From contig NZ_ASRY01000184.1 of the NCBI RefSeq assembly GCF_000520815.1, positions 31,720-95,719 of the forward strand: a stretch of DNA of 64,000 nt, written 5' to 3'. Positions 52,500 to 62,256 of the stretch are shown here, in pieces. How positions within the stretch are numbered: the first letter of the stretch is position 1; each line of letters starts with the position of its first letter. A program made the position numbers and the translations under genes. The notes beneath the pieces are model-generated. The model was not told where the DNA came from, ran no database searches, and saw only the letters and a program-made list of their open reading frames with translations. The stretch comes from Paenibacillus maysiensis (GTDB taxonomy: Bacteria; Bacillota; Bacilli; Paenibacillales; Paenibacillaceae).

Positions 52500-52661
52500 A
52501 AAAGATATAGCTGCGCTGAAAGATAAAAAACGTTTGCAGCATGGCTGTCCTCAAAGATAACAACACTTGCAGCATAGCTGCCCTGAGAACAACAATTAGC
52601 CTGCGGGTAACAGTTGTTCTCAGGATAGTATACATCGTTCCGCAAGCTGGATAAAGCTTGC
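52500..52661. repeat. short inverted and direct repeats before the LacI gene
   Basis: TTGCAGCATGGCTG and TTGCAGCATAGCTG lie about 38 bases apart. CCTGAGAACAAC (52582-52593) and GTTGTTCTCAGG (52613-52624) form a perfect 12-base inverted repeat. CGCAAGCT...AAGCTTGCG (52640-52661) forms another hairpin. They could act as an mRNA processing or attenuation structure between the phosphorylase and regulator genes. Confidence 0.5.
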
Positions 52662-52676
52662 GTCATGCATCTGCTG

Positions 52677-53864
52677 CTAAGGGCGGGAGTACGCTTGCAG
52701 CAATGCCTCGTTGCGCTGAATCAGCTCGCGGCGGACAGCGGCGCTGCCGAGCGACCGCAGCGGATCAGGCGGCGTATTGAACGTGTAATCCTCCAGTCTG
52801 GCCAGGCTGGTTGTTGCCACGTGGATACGGGTGTCGCTGGAGGCATAGTAAATAAAGACTTCATCTAGTTCGTTGACGACTGCCCCATTGCAAAAAATCA
52901 CGTTCGAGACGTCACCGACGCGTTCCTCATCATAAGGGGCGAGAAAATGCCCGCCAGGCTTGGCGATGACGCGTGAAGGGTCTTCCAGACTGGTGGCAAA
53001 GGTGTACAGGACATAGCGCAGCCCGGCGGCAGTATTGCGCACTCCATGAGCGATATGAATCCAGCCCCGGCTGGTTTTGATCGGTGCGGGGCCTTGCCCG
53101 TTCTTGGCTTCATACACCGTATGATAGCAGCGCTCGTCAATGACCGTTTCGCTCTCAATCACGGGCTTTGTAATGTCTTCGCACAGGCCGAAGGCGATGC
53201 CCCCGCCCGAGCCAGTGGAAATAAACCCGTCCTGCGGACGAGTGTAGAAGGCATATTGACCGTTCACAAATTCGGGATGCAGGACAACGTTGCGCTGCTG
53301 CGGGGACTGGGTAGTGATGTTGGGCAGCCGGGTCCATGTGCGAAGATCGCGAGTGCGGACCAGTCCGGCCTGAGCGACAGCACTGGAAGTGTCGTGGGAT
53401 GGCGCGTCAGGGTCCTTTTTTTCCGAGCAATAAATGCCGTAAATCCAGCCGTCTTCATGCTTCACCAGTCGCATATCGTACATGTTCGTTTCTTCCGGGT
53501 CGATATCATCCCATACTAGTGGTGCATCTATGAATCGGAATTGGTCAATACCGTTATCGCTCTCGGCCAGGGCAAAAAACGATTTCCGATCCAGCCCCTC
53601 GGTGCGCGAAACCAGTATATATTTGCCCTCATGATAGATTGCGCCAGGGTTTAGCGCTGCATTCACGCCCAGACGCTCCATGAAAAACGGGTTCGTCTGC
53701 TCGTTCAAATCAAACCGCCAGTGCAGCGGGACGTGATGACGTGTGAGTACAGGGTAACGGTAGCGTTCGTAGATGCCATTGTAAAAGGTGGTGTTGACCT
53801 CATTCGGGCGTGTAATCAGTTCCTCTTGCTGCGCAAGCAGCTTATTGTACTGGGTATGAATCAT
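52677..53864 (-). CDS. 4-O-beta-D-mannosyl-D-glucose phosphorylase, GH130
   Basis: A 395-residue GH130 subfamily 1 enzyme. Matching segments include [40 protein letters not shown] with catalytic Asp130, [20 protein letters not shown] and [20 protein letters not shown]. It splits mannosyl-glucose with phosphate into mannose-1-phosphate and glucose. ATG 53864 overlaps the stop of the epimerase gene (ATGA) and has AAAGGA upstream, so the pair is translationally coupled. The epimerase supplies its substrate from mannobiose. Confidence 0.92.
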   Translation of the reverse strand: MIHTQYNKLLAQQEELITRPNEVNTTFYNGIYERYRYPVLTRHHVPLHWRFDLNEQTNPFFMERLGVNAALNPGAIYHEGKYILVSRTEGLDRKSFFALAESDNGIDQFRFIDAPLVWDDIDPEETNMYDMRLVKHEDGWIYGIYCSEKKDPDAPSHDTSSAVAQAGLVRTRDLRTWTRLPNITTQSPQQRNVVLHPEFVNGQYAFYTRPQDGFISTGSGGGIAFGLCEDITKPVIESETVIDERCYHTVYEAKNGQGPAPIKTSRGWIHIAHGVRNTAAGLRYVLYTFATSLEDPSRVIAKPGGHFLAPYDEERVGDVSNVIFCNGAVVNELDEVFIYYASSDTRIHVATTSLARLEDYTFNTPPDPLRSLGSAAVRRELIQRNEALLQAYSRP

Positions 53865-55036
53865 TTCGTTCCCGTCCTTTCCAGCATTTCGATGCAAAAT
53901 CGGCTGTTGTGATAAGGGCATTTCCAAGGTCCTGCAACTTCTTTTGGATCAGGTTTGCCATCCGCTTGAACGGACCAGAACCATTCACCTCCAGGTCGTG
54001 GATCTACGATATACTGCCGGGTGTAGGCCCACAAATCCCGTACAATCTGTAAAAAACGTTCGTCCTGTGTTCGTTGATACGCATTGTAAAAGCCGACGAT
54101 TCCTTCTGCCTGTACCCACCAAATGCGCGAGGTGTCTACCCGATCGCCTTCCCGTTCGTTGATCAGTGAACCATCTGGCTGAACAGCACGCTCGGCTACC
54201 GCATGGGCGATATCCACCACCATGTCCACATATTCCGGGGGGTGATGCCCCAGTACGTTCATAGCTTCCTCAATCAGCCAACTGGCTTCAATGTCGTGAC
54301 CATACGAGGTCAGGTCGAGCAGAGAGCGCCAGTCACTGTCGAAAAATACTCCCAACCGCCGGGCGGAAGCATCGTAAACATGACTGTATAAAATGTCCAG
54401 TACATTCGCCAGTGCATCCCGCACGCCTTCATCTGGCCATACACGAAGCAGTTGGGTATACGCTTCCAGAACATGAATATGTGTATTCATGGTGATATGC
54501 GCGGTTACTCCGTTTTCGCTGAGCAGCTCATTAGGCTGCGTGTTCCACATCCGGTCAAATTGTTCACCGTATGCCTGGCGGGTGCGATCATATCCTTTTT
54601 GCTCCAGCAGGTGAAACAGCTCCTTAGCTAGTGGCAGTGCATCAGGGTCGTCCGTTGCCCGCGCATATTCGGACAAGGCATAAATGGCGAATACCTGTGC
54701 ATAGACGTGCTTGCAGGTGTCGGCAGGACGGCCCGTATGATCTGCCATCCAGTACATTCCTCCATATACCGGGTCTATCAGGTGCTCTTGCAGGAACAGG
54801 AAAGCGTGTCGTGCGGCATCCTTATAGATGCGTTCCCCGGTCACACGGGCTGCCGCCGAGAATGACCAGAGTAATCGGGCAGTAGCAATTCCACCCTTGT
54901 TCGCCTTTGTATGGATGTGCAGATCGACATCCACCTCACCATAAAATCCACCGTGCGCTTCATCCTTCAACCTTAGCCAGAACGGGAGTATATGATCCTT
55001 CCATTCCTGTCTGATCTCATGTAGCAACGTGTCCAA
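53861..55036 (-). CDS. cellobiose 2-epimerase
   Basis: A 391-residue (alpha/alpha)6-barrel protein of the N-acylglucosamine/cellobiose 2-epimerase family. Catalytic-type segments are [67 protein letters not shown] and [17 protein letters not shown]. It converts mannobiose to mannosyl-glucose at the reducing end. Coupling to the GH130 phosphorylase reproduces the known mannan pathway of Bacteroides and Ruminococcus. AAAGGAGG lies 10 bases before ATG 55036. Divergent from the transporter operon. Confidence 0.93.
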   Translation of the reverse strand: MDTLLHEIRQEWKDHILPFWLRLKDEAHGGFYGEVDVDLHIHTKANKGGIATARLLWSFSAAARVTGERIYKDAARHAFLFLQEHLIDPVYGGMYWMADHTGRPADTCKHVYAQVFAIYALSEYARATDDPDALPLAKELFHLLEQKGYDRTRQAYGEQFDRMWNTQPNELLSENGVTAHITMNTHIHVLEAYTQLLRVWPDEGVRDALANVLDILYSHVYDASARRLGVFFDSDWRSLLDLTSYGHDIEASWLIEEAMNVLGHHPPEYVDMVVDIAHAVAERAVQPDGSLINEREGDRVDTSRIWWVQAEGIVGFYNAYQRTQDERFLQIVRDLWAYTRQYIVDPRPGGEWFWSVQADGKPDPKEVAGPWKCPYHNSRFCIEMLERTGTK

Positions 55037-55067
55037 GAGGCAAAATCCTCCTTTGTAAATTCTATTA

Positions 55068-55080
55068 GGTTATCGTTAAC
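55068..55080 (-). promoter_or_regulatory. operator O1 of the mannan locus
   Basis: GGTTATCGTTAAC lies 32 bases before the epimerase start. Its reverse complement recurs as GTTTAACGATAACC at 55315-55328 before the transporter operon. The near-palindromic form (TTATCGTTAA) is typical of LacI-family operators. Confidence 0.6.
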
Positions 55081-55274
55081 TTTATTTAAAATCATAATCA
55101 CGTATTTCAAACCTGTCAACTCTCCTGATTCATAACCGTTACCCCAAGGCTAATGGTTATGTTTCAGATCAGCTATGCTGCTATCGTTATTACTCTGGGT
55201 GGGAAGCACTGTCCAAATTATATTGCATTATGAAGCTTTTATAGCTCTGCTTATATATTCACAAAATAATAAAA

Positions 55275-55328
55275 TTGACATAGTAAGCGTTATCATAATA
55301 AAATGATTTTGTTAGTTTAACGATAACC
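55275..55328 (+). promoter_or_regulatory. transporter promoter with cre-like site and operator O2
   Basis: TTGACA (55275-55280) and TAAAAT (55299-55304) form a promoter with an 18-base spacer. AGTAAGCGTTATCA (55282-55295) matches the CcpA cre consensus at 13 of 14 positions and lies between the two boxes. GTTTAACGATAACC (55315-55328) covers the start point. The transporter is thus probably under both catabolite and substrate-specific repression. Confidence 0.65.
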
Positions 55329-55357
55329 TTATTTAAAAAGTCGGGAGGGGTCGTTTT

Positions 55358-56680
55358 ATGAAGTTGTCCAAGGTTTTGGTGCCGTTACTATCGGTGCTAT
55401 TGTTAGCGGGGTTGTTTGCAGGGTGTGCCCCAAAAGGATCAGATACGCCAGCAGCCAGCTCTGATCCGAAGGATGTGGAGGGTGAAATCACGGTCATTAC
55501 ACAACGGACGGACATTGTGGATACGGTGTTTCAGGACTACGCCAAGGAATTTAACAAGCTTTATCCGAACGTGAAGGTCAATTTTCAGGCGTTAGCCGAT
55601 TATGAGAGCCAAATTAAAATTCGGATGGGGACCAGGGATTACGGAGATGTTTTGCTTATTCCTACCAGTATTCCCATTGCAGAACTACCCGAATTTTTCG
55701 AACCGCTGGGCACTTATGAAGAGATGAAAAGCAAGTATACCGGCATTGAAGAACGTATGGTGGACAATAATGTCTACGGTATTCCGGTAGCAATGACGTA
55801 TTCCGGTGTGATTTATAACAAAAAAGTGTTCAAGGACGCGGGAATCACGCAGCTTCCCAAAACCCCGGATCAATTTTTGAAAGCGCTACAGCAGATTAAG
55901 GACAAAACCAAGGCGGTACCACTGTTTACGAACTACGCCTCTGGATGGGCACTCACCCAGTGGGAAGCTGATTTGGCTACAGTGGCGGGTACGAAGGAAT
56001 ATGTGAATGTCACTCAGCCGAATACAGACGACAATTTTACGAAGGGTCAGCCTCACTATGAGCTGTATAAGATCATGTACGATGCGGCTAAAAATGGTCT
56101 GATCGAAAAAGACCCAACCACCACGGATTGGGAGACCTCCAAGGCGGATTTGGCTCAAGGGAAAATCGGTACGATGGTACTTGGCTCCTGGGCCATTGAT
56201 CAGATCAAAAGCACAGCTACCAACAAGGATGATATCGGGTTTATGCCGTTTCCGACAAATGCCTCCAAGGTGCTTGTTCCGTTGGCAGGTGATTACAACC
56301 TCGGCATTAACGTAAATAGTGAAAATAAAGCAGCGGCCCGTGCCTGGGTGGACTGGTTCACCGAGAAGTCCAACTATGCTGTAGAGCAGGCGGGTAGCAT
56401 CAGTCCGCTACAGGGTGCAAAATTACCTGAAATTTTGAAGCAATACGGAGATCAGGGAGTTGTCTTTGAAACGCTCACTCCTTCGCCAAAAGGACAGGAA
56501 GGGATTGTCAATAAAATCGACACAAAGGGAGAAATCGGTTTGTGGCAGCCGGACTTCAAGAAACGCATTATTGAGGCAGCGCTTGGTAACCGCCCGGAAT
56601 CATATGACACCATTATGAAGGATCTGAACGACGCATGGGTGAAGGCGCGTGCCGAAGTGGCTGCGAAGGAAGCCAAATAG
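55358..56680 (+). CDS. sugar ABC transporter, solute-binding lipoprotein
   Basis: A 440-residue family 1 extracellular solute-binding protein. The lipobox LFAGC places the lipidated cysteine at 23. The mature protein has the two-lobed fold segments (IPVAMTYSGVIYNKKVFKDA, GKIGTMVLGSWAIDQIKS, AARAWVDWFTEKSNYAVEQA). GGGAGGGG precedes ATG 55358. It heads the operon binding protein-permease-permease-GH130-CE7, so it probably binds manno-oligosaccharides. Confidence 0.93.
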   Translation: MKLSKVLVPLLSVLLLAGLFAGCAPKGSDTPAASSDPKDVEGEITVITQRTDIVDTVFQDYAKEFNKLYPNVKVNFQALADYESQIKIRMGTRDYGDVLLIPTSIPIAELPEFFEPLGTYEEMKSKYTGIEERMVDNNVYGIPVAMTYSGVIYNKKVFKDAGITQLPKTPDQFLKALQQIKDKTKAVPLFTNYASGWALTQWEADLATVAGTKEYVNVTQPNTDDNFTKGQPHYELYKIMYDAAKNGLIEKDPTTTDWETSKADLAQGKIGTMVLGSWAIDQIKSTATNKDDIGFMPFPTNASKVLVPLAGDYNLGINVNSENKAAARAWVDWFTEKSNYAVEQAGSISPLQGAKLPEILKQYGDQGVVFETLTPSPKGQEGIVNKIDTKGEIGLWQPDFKKRIIEAALGNRPESYDTIMKDLNDAWVKARAEVAAKEAK

Positions 56681-56747
56681 TCATCTGAACTGACGATTAG
56701 AAAGGATCGAAGTAGCAGTCGATGGACGGATAGCCAGGAGGTGCAGC

Positions 56748-57632
56748 ATGTTTAAATTTTCGAATCTCAGCTACTCCAAACAAAGATTGGCGATTATTGC
56801 AGCCTTTTCATTTATTCCGCTGGCGCTGCTGATCACTTTTGCGTACTTGCCAGTGATCAATATGTTCAAATACAGCTTTTCGGACTGGAACGGCTATAGT
56901 AAGCGTCTGGAATATGTGGGCTTTGAAAACTATATCAAAATCTTTACCGACCCTGAGTATTTCTCGGTGTTTAAGGTCAGTCTGTATTACTTTGTCGCTA
57001 CGTTTGTACAGATGGGGCTGGCCCTTTATTTTGCAACCATTCTCAGCTTTCAAACCTGGTTTAAAAATGTGTTTAAGGGCATTTTATTTTTCCCTTCCCT
57101 GATGAACGGGGTGGCGATTGGTTTTATTTTTTTATTCTTCTTCAAGCCGGACGGCACGCTGGATACACTGCTTCAGGCACTGGGGCTGGGCTCGTATATC
57201 AAGCTGTGGCTGGGCAACCCGGAGATTATCAACATTTCGCTGGCTGGCACGTCGATCTGGAGATACATGGGCTTTAACTTTATTGTGTTTCTCGGTGCGA
57301 TTTCCTCCATATCAAGTGATCTGTATGAAGCGTCTGATATGGACGGGGCCAACCGCTGGCATCAGTTTCGGTACATTATTTTGCCGAGTATCAAGCGGAT
57401 TTTGCAGCTGAATCTCATCTTGGCGATTAGCGGTGCGATCAGTGCATTCGATATTCCGTATATTATGACTGGCGGCTCCAATGGCAGTAAAACGTTCGTC
57501 ATCCAAACGATTGATGTGGCGTTCAAATACAGTAAGGTTGGTCTGGCTTCTGCGATGGCGGTTATTTTGCTACTGATCGTAGTTGTGGTTACGCTGCTTC
57601 AACGTCTGCTAATTCGGGGGGAGGAGGACTAA
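56748..57632 (+). CDS. sugar ABC transporter permease 1 (MalF type)
   Basis: A 294-residue permease with six hydrophobic helices and the EAA loop SDLYEASDMDGANRWHQ FRYIILP-type sequence (about 188-211), which docks the ATPase. It pairs with the permease starting 2 bases after its stop. No ATPase gene is in the operon; a shared MsmX-type ATPase encoded elsewhere probably drives it. Confidence 0.93.
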   Translation: MFKFSNLSYSKQRLAIIAAFSFIPLALLITFAYLPVINMFKYSFSDWNGYSKRLEYVGFENYIKIFTDPEYFSVFKVSLYYFVATFVQMGLALYFATILSFQTWFKNVFKGILFFPSLMNGVAIGFIFLFFFKPDGTLDTLLQALGLGSYIKLWLGNPEIINISLAGTSIWRYMGFNFIVFLGAISSISSDLYEASDMDGANRWHQFRYIILPSIKRILQLNLILAISGAISAFDIPYIMTGGSNGSKTFVIQTIDVAFKYSKVGLASAMAVILLLIVVVVTLLQRLLIRGEED

Positions 57633-57634
57633 TC

Positions 57635-58468
57635 ATGTATATGCTGAAAAGAATGCTGGCGAACAGCATCAAGTATGCCGCACTGTTGCTGGGTGCATTC
57701 GTCGCGTTGCTGCCGATTGTCGTTATTTTATTCGCTTCCTTGAAGACAAAGACTGAATATGCGGCTACCAGTCCTCTGACTCCCCCGGACAATTGGTTCA
57801 ATTGGGCCAACTATGCCAAAGCCTTTGTGAACGGCAACATGCTGACCGGATTCATGAACACGGCCTTTATCCTGACCATTTCGATCATCGGAGCGACGCT
57901 GACCGGCTCTATGATCGCGTATATTTTGAATCGCTTTAAATTTAAAGGCAAAAGCCTTATGCTCGGGGCGTTCCTGCTAGCCACCCTCATTCCGGGGGTA
58001 ACGACACAGGTATCGACGTTCCAGATTATCAATAAGCTGGAGCTGTTTAACACGCCTTGGGCTGCTATTTTGCTATATTTGGGCACGGATATTATTGCGG
58101 TATATATTTTTCTGCAATTTCTGGATTCCATCGCGGTGGCACTGGACGAATCGGCCATGCTGGATGGGGCCTCCTATCTGACGATCTACTGGCGCATTAT
58201 CTTGCCCCTGCTCAAGCCCGCCATTGTGACGGTCATCATTATCAAGGGCGTTAATATTTACAACGATTTTTACACCCCGTTCCTGTATATGCCCAAAACA
58301 AGCCTTCAGGTCATTTCGACGGCGTTGTTCAAGTTTAAAGGGCCGTATGGCTCGCAATGGGAAGTCATCAGCGCGGGTATAATCATTGCTATTATTCCGA
58401 CGTTAATTGCATTTTTGGCATTACAAAAATATATCTATAACGGATTTGCACAGGGTTCAGTGAAATAG
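57635..58468 (+). CDS. sugar ABC transporter permease 2 (MalG type)
   Basis: A 277-residue permease with six helices and the EAA motif ALDESAMLDGASYLTIYWR IILPLLKP-type sequence (about 167-195). GGAGGAGG inside the end of the first permease is its ribosome site, indicating coupling. With its partner it forms the membrane channel for the mannan-derived oligosaccharide. Confidence 0.93.
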   Translation: MYMLKRMLANSIKYAALLLGAFVALLPIVVILFASLKTKTEYAATSPLTPPDNWFNWANYAKAFVNGNMLTGFMNTAFILTISIIGATLTGSMIAYILNRFKFKGKSLMLGAFLLATLIPGVTTQVSTFQIINKLELFNTPWAAILLYLGTDIIAVYIFLQFLDSIAVALDESAMLDGASYLTIYWRIILPLLKPAIVTVIIIKGVNIYNDFYTPFLYMPKTSLQVISTALFKFKGPYGSQWEVISAGIIIAIIPTLIAFLALQKYIYNGFAQGSVK

Positions 58469-58529
58469 AATAACGGTGAAATCGAAAAATCGATAAAATC
58501 AAGTGTCTCGGTGAGAGGAGAGCATATGT

Positions 58530-59579
58530 ATGAGTAAATTGAATGTGGATTTGGATGTAGGTAACGTACGAATTGTGGGAGACAGTCTGCCGGAAATGCC
58601 GTGGCAGGATAAGCCTGAAGGCAGTGAGGCTCCGGTATGGAGACATACTGAGAATCCGGTCATTGGACGGAATCCGGTGCCGGGCATTGCCCGTATTTTC
58701 AACAGTGCAGTAGCTCCGTATGAGGGGCGGTTTGTGGGGGTGTTTCGGGCGGAAACGATTAATGGACGCCCGCATTTGCATCTAGGCTGGAGTGACGACG
58801 GGTTGGCTTGGGACATTGAAACGGAACGTTTGCATTTGGTCGATGAGGAAGGGGGCGATTACCAGCCCAATTATGCTTACGATCCGCGTCTGGTCCGAGT
58901 GGAGGACACGTATTATATCATCTGGTGTACAGATTTTTACGGTGCGGCGTTGGGGATAGCTCAAACGAAGGATTTTAAAAACTTTGTACGATTGGAAAAT
59001 CCGTTCCTGCCGTTTAATCGAAACGGTGTGCTATTCCCCCGCAAACTAAACGGAAACTATGTGTTGCTATCCCGTCCGAGCGACAGCGGTCATACGCCGT
59101 TTGGTGATATTTTTCTCAGTGAAAGTCCGGATCTGGTGTATTGGGGCAAGCACCGTCATGTGATGAGCAAGGGCGGACAGGGCTGGTGGCAATCGGTGAA
59201 GATTGGCGGCGGGCCGGCTCCGATTGAGACGACCGATGGCTGGCTGATGTTCTACCACGGGGTGACGGGCACGTGTAATGGACTGGTATACAGCATGGGA
59301 GTAGTTGTTCTTGACCGGGATGAGCCGTCTAAAGTTAAATATCGTTCCTCCAATTTCGTGCTGACCCCGGAAGAGTGGTATGAGGAACGTGGCTTTGTGC
59401 CAAACGTAGTGTTCCCATGTGCTACGTTGCATGATGCGGACACCGGACGGATTGCAATTTATTATGGAGCCGCCGATACGTATGTAGGTGTCGCATACAC
59501 GACAGTATCCGACATGATGAAGTATGTCATCGCAACGGATGAAGTGGTCGCAGACGACCATGAGTCGGGCCGGATGTAG
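58530..59579 (+). CDS. GH130 manno-oligosaccharide phosphorylase
   Basis: A 349-residue GH130 enzyme with catalytic Asp118 in NYAYDPRLVRVEDTYYI and the family segment WWQSVKIGGGPAPIETTDGW followed by LMFYHGVTG. It is only distantly related to the GH130 enzyme at 52677 and belongs with subfamily 2-type beta-mannoside phosphorylases. It probably shortens beta-1,4-manno-oligosaccharides, releasing mannose-1-phosphate; a beta-1,2-linked substrate cannot be excluded. Fourth gene of the transporter operon, with AGAGGAGAG upstream. Confidence 0.85.
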   Translation: MSKLNVDLDVGNVRIVGDSLPEMPWQDKPEGSEAPVWRHTENPVIGRNPVPGIARIFNSAVAPYEGRFVGVFRAETINGRPHLHLGWSDDGLAWDIETERLHLVDEEGGDYQPNYAYDPRLVRVEDTYYIIWCTDFYGAALGIAQTKDFKNFVRLENPFLPFNRNGVLFPRKLNGNYVLLSRPSDSGHTPFGDIFLSESPDLVYWGKHRHVMSKGGQGWWQSVKIGGGPAPIETTDGWLMFYHGVTGTCNGLVYSMGVVVLDRDEPSKVKYRSSNFVLTPEEWYEERGFVPNVVFPCATLHDADTGRIAIYYGAADTYVGVAYTTVSDMMKYVIATDEVVADDHESGRM

Positions 59580-59591
59580 GAGGGGACTCGA

Positions 59592-60551
59592 ATGCCGGAG
59601 GATATGTCTTTACAGCAATTGCAGTCGTATACGGGCAGTAGTCCGAAGCCGCCGGATTTTGATGCGTACTGGGAACGGGCCCTACAGGAGCTGGAGTGGC
59701 AGCCGCTGGATTATACGCTGGAGCCAGCCGATTTTGTCTCTCCGCTGGTGGAGTGCTTTTATCTGTATTTTACAGGAGTAGGCGGAGCGAAGGTTCATGG
59801 AAAGCTCGTCCGACCCAAGCATTTTACAGAAAAAGGTCCAGCTTTGGCGATGTTTCACGGATATTCTTGTGACAGTGGCGACTGGTTCGATAAAGTGAGC
59901 TATGCGGCACATGGATTTACCGTGCTGGCTCTGGATTGTCGGGGGCAAGGCGGGTTATCTGAGGACAACTTGCAGGTTCGGGGAACGACGATTCGCGGGC
60001 ATATCATCCGGGGAATCGACGACCCGGACCCGGATCGGCTCTATTACCGTAATGTATTTCTGGATACGGTGCAGACGGTGCGCATTCTGATGTCAATGGA
60101 GCAGGTAGACCCTGATCGAATCGGCGCATTCGGCTGCTCGCAAGGGGGAGCATTGACGGTTGCCTGTGCTGCATTGGAGCCACGTGTGCGTGTAGCCGTT
60201 CCGGTATATCCGTTCCTGTCGGACTATAAAAGAGCCTGGGCGCTGGATGCCACCACATCCGCATATGAGGAACTGGTGTATTATTTTCGCTGGTTCGATC
60301 CGAACCATGTGCGCGAGGAAGAGTTATTTCACCGATTAGGCTACATCGACATTCAACATTTGGCAGATCGTATTCGTGGTCGGGTGCTATTTGTGACGGG
60401 GCTGTCGGATACGGTTTGCCCACCCTCCACGCAGTATGCGGTGTACAATAAAATCGTATCGGACAAGGAAATTCTCCTGTATTACGAATACGGCCATGAA
60501 TACTTACCGTATCTATCGGATCGCGCCATGAACGAATTTTTACAGCTTTAG
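59592..60551 (+). CDS. CE7 acetyl esterase (acetylxylan esterase type)
   Basis: A 319-residue alpha/beta hydrolase of the CE7 acetylxylan esterase/cephalosporin-C deacetylase family. Nucleophile Ser183 lies in FGCSQGGALT; RGQGG (117-121) is the family oxyanion signature; Asp in GLSDTVCPPS and His in EYGHEYLP complete the triad. It removes acetyl groups from imported oligosaccharides in the cytoplasm; plant mannans are acetylated, which fits the operon. It follows the GH130 gene by 12 bases with GGAGGGG as ribosome site. Confidence 0.92.
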   Translation: MPEDMSLQQLQSYTGSSPKPPDFDAYWERALQELEWQPLDYTLEPADFVSPLVECFYLYFTGVGGAKVHGKLVRPKHFTEKGPALAMFHGYSCDSGDWFDKVSYAAHGFTVLALDCRGQGGLSEDNLQVRGTTIRGHIIRGIDDPDPDRLYYRNVFLDTVQTVRILMSMEQVDPDRIGAFGCSQGGALTVACAALEPRVRVAVPVYPFLSDYKRAWALDATTSAYEELVYYFRWFDPNHVREEELFHRLGYIDIQHLADRIRGRVLFVTGLSDTVCPPSTQYAVYNKIVSDKEILLYYEYGHEYLPYLSDRAMNEFLQL

Positions 60552-60675
60552 GGGGTTGAACTTCGGCTTAGGCTCCTTTATAGTAATGTCTATAACCTTC
60601 GTGATGCGTGATCAATGAATGCCCCATTTGTATAACCTCAATAATATGGTTTGAGGGTCTCTACCAGGAACCGAT

Positions 60676-60732
60676 AAATCCTGATTACAAAAAATGTGCG
60701 TCTTGTACATTTCTTGTGGTCAGGATTTTTTT
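60676..60732 (+). terminator. terminator after the mannan operon
   Basis: AAATCCTGA...ACAAAAAATGT pairs with ACATTTCTTGT...TCAGGATTT and is followed by TTTTT. The stem is long with one internal mismatch region. Confidence 0.75.
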
Positions 60733-60775
60733 GCGTATATCGAGGGATTTACATGATAGCAAAGGAGCTTGTGTA

Positions 60776-61954
60776 ATGAACTTTAAAGTAGTTATCTTAA
60801 CGATTGCGACCTTTACGGTGGGACTGGTGGAGTTAATTATCGGTGGCGTCCTGCCCCAGATTGCGCAGGATTTGAATGTCTCCGTAAGCACGGCGGGACA
60901 GCTTATTATGATCTATGCGCTCGTATATGCCATCGCCGGGCCGACTTTATTGGCGCTGACCGCCAGAATTGAACGAAAACGGCTGTATTTGTGGTCGATG
61001 TTTATTTTTATTCTGGGAAGCCTGTTGGCCTTCTGGAGCCCGAATTATGCGGTCTTGTTTATATCCCGTATCGTTACCGCCGCAAGTGGATCGTTGATCG
61101 TGACATTGTCACTGACCATTGCGGTCAAAGTGGTGTCCAAGGCTTATCAGGCCCGCGTCCTCGGAGTCATCTCTATGGGGGTTAGCTCCTCTATCGTGCT
61201 TGGCATTCCAGCCGGGGTGCTGATTGGAAATGCGTTTGGCTGGCGGGTGCTTTTCCTGATTATCGCCGTGTTGACGGTAGTTGCTATGATCGTCATGAAC
61301 TTGTTTATGGAACGAATTCCGACGGAACATGTCGTGCCGATGCGTGAGCAATTGAAGTCCTTGAAAAATGTGAAGGTGATTAGTGCGCATCTGGTGACTA
61401 CGCTAACATTGGCGGGTCATTACACACTGTATGCGTATTTCACTCCATTTATGGAGAACATGATGGGCTTGAACGCATCGTGGATTAGTGTAGCCTATTT
61501 TGTATTTGGACTTTCGGCTGTTGGGGGCGGTTTTATTGGCGGCTCTTTGGCGGATCGTTTTGGCACAGCTAAGAGTATTTTGATCATTGTGGGCGTATTT
61601 ATCGCCGTGATGTTCTTGCTGCCATTCTCGGTTCACTCGATGTATGTATTTGCGCCGTTGCTAATCATCTGGGGAATATTGAGCTGGGCCTTGTCCCCGC
61701 CGATGCAGAGCTATCTCATCGAAAATGCCCCCGAATCAGGCAGTATTCAGCAAAGCTTCAATTTCTCCGCTCTCCAGATCGGGATTGCCCTCGGCTCAGC
61801 CTTGGGCGGTGCGGTGATTGAGAACAGTGAATCGGTTGCTACGAATGCCTGGGTGGGCGGTGCCTTTGTTATTGTCGCTTTTGTATGCGGCGTATTTTCG
61901 ATTACGAGAAGCGGAGCATCGCAAACAGTTAGTGGGCATCGCCCTCTTTTATAA
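60776..61954 (+). CDS. MFS transporter, sugar/drug efflux type
   Basis: A 392-residue major-facilitator protein with twelve hydrophobic helices, of the AraJ/YdhP/PbuE-like group (VGLVELIIGGVLPQIAQDLN, VSVSTAGQLIMIYALVYAIA, GPTLLALTARIERKRLYLWS). The substrate is unknown; relatives export arabinose-like sugars, purines or drugs. AAAGGAG lies 8 bases before ATG 60776; the upstream in-frame extension crosses a terminator and is rejected. Confidence 0.88.
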   Translation: MNFKVVILTIATFTVGLVELIIGGVLPQIAQDLNVSVSTAGQLIMIYALVYAIAGPTLLALTARIERKRLYLWSMFIFILGSLLAFWSPNYAVLFISRIVTAASGSLIVTLSLTIAVKVVSKAYQARVLGVISMGVSSSIVLGIPAGVLIGNAFGWRVLFLIIAVLTVVAMIVMNLFMERIPTEHVVPMREQLKSLKNVKVISAHLVTTLTLAGHYTLYAYFTPFMENMMGLNASWISVAYFVFGLSAVGGGFIGGSLADRFGTAKSILIIVGVFIAVMFLLPFSVHSMYVFAPLLIIWGILSWALSPPMQSYLIENAPESGSIQQSFNFSALQIGIALGSALGGAVIENSESVATNAWVGGAFVIVAFVCGVFSITRSGASQTVSGHRPLL

Positions 61955-62006
61955 GGCGAGAAAACGTGCTATACTACACACAATTATGAAGAAGGAGGTG
62001 AGGTAG

Positions 62007-62150
62007 GTGAATCACGAGATGCTGAACAACCGTATTAGCCAGCTGCCGATTGCTATGGCTGGCATTGTGCATGCTTTTCCATTCAACGGGAGAAGTCTAT
62101 CCAATTTTAATCATACGGTTGTAAACATCGCGAGAAGACGCCTACCTTAA
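62007..62150 (+). CDS. 47-residue leader peptide of the ABC-F gene
   Basis: A short ORF from GTG 62007, behind GAAGGAGGTGAGG, and an extended -10 promoter (TGCTATACT, 61967-61975). It encodes MNHEMLNNRISQLPIAMAGI, a middle part, and ends VVNIARRRLP. The RRR near the end fits the +x+ pattern at which macrolide-bound ribosomes stall. A terminator hairpin at 62175 lies between this ORF and the ABC-F gene, so it is probably a regulatory leader rather than a functional protein. Confidence 0.6.
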   Translation: MNHEMLNNRISQLPIAMAGIVHAFPFNGRSLSNFNHTVVNIARRRLP

Positions 62151-62174
62151 CTCGAACGGATTGCTGTATCATCC

Positions 62175-62212
62175 AAAGAGTCGCAGGCTACTAGCTCCTG
62201 CGGCTCTTTTTG
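62175..62212 (+). promoter_or_regulatory. transcription attenuator ahead of the ABC-F gene
   Basis: AAAGAG-T-CGCAGG and CCTGCG-G-CTCTTT pair around a 9-base loop and run into TTTTTG, a complete intrinsic terminator 45 bases before the ABC-F ATG. Ribosome stalling in the leader ORF could free an alternative fold and allow read-through, as known for vmlR and related genes. Confidence 0.65.
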
Positions 62213-62256
62213 TGTTGCGCGGGTAAGGGTCTTCCTAAATAAAGGAGAGCCTAGAC

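Noticed and set aside
52438..52666. Small minus-strand ORFs with internal repeats (RAAMLQV, RTAMLQT)
   Set aside because: They only reflect the DNA direct repeats in the intergenic region and lack ribosome sites.
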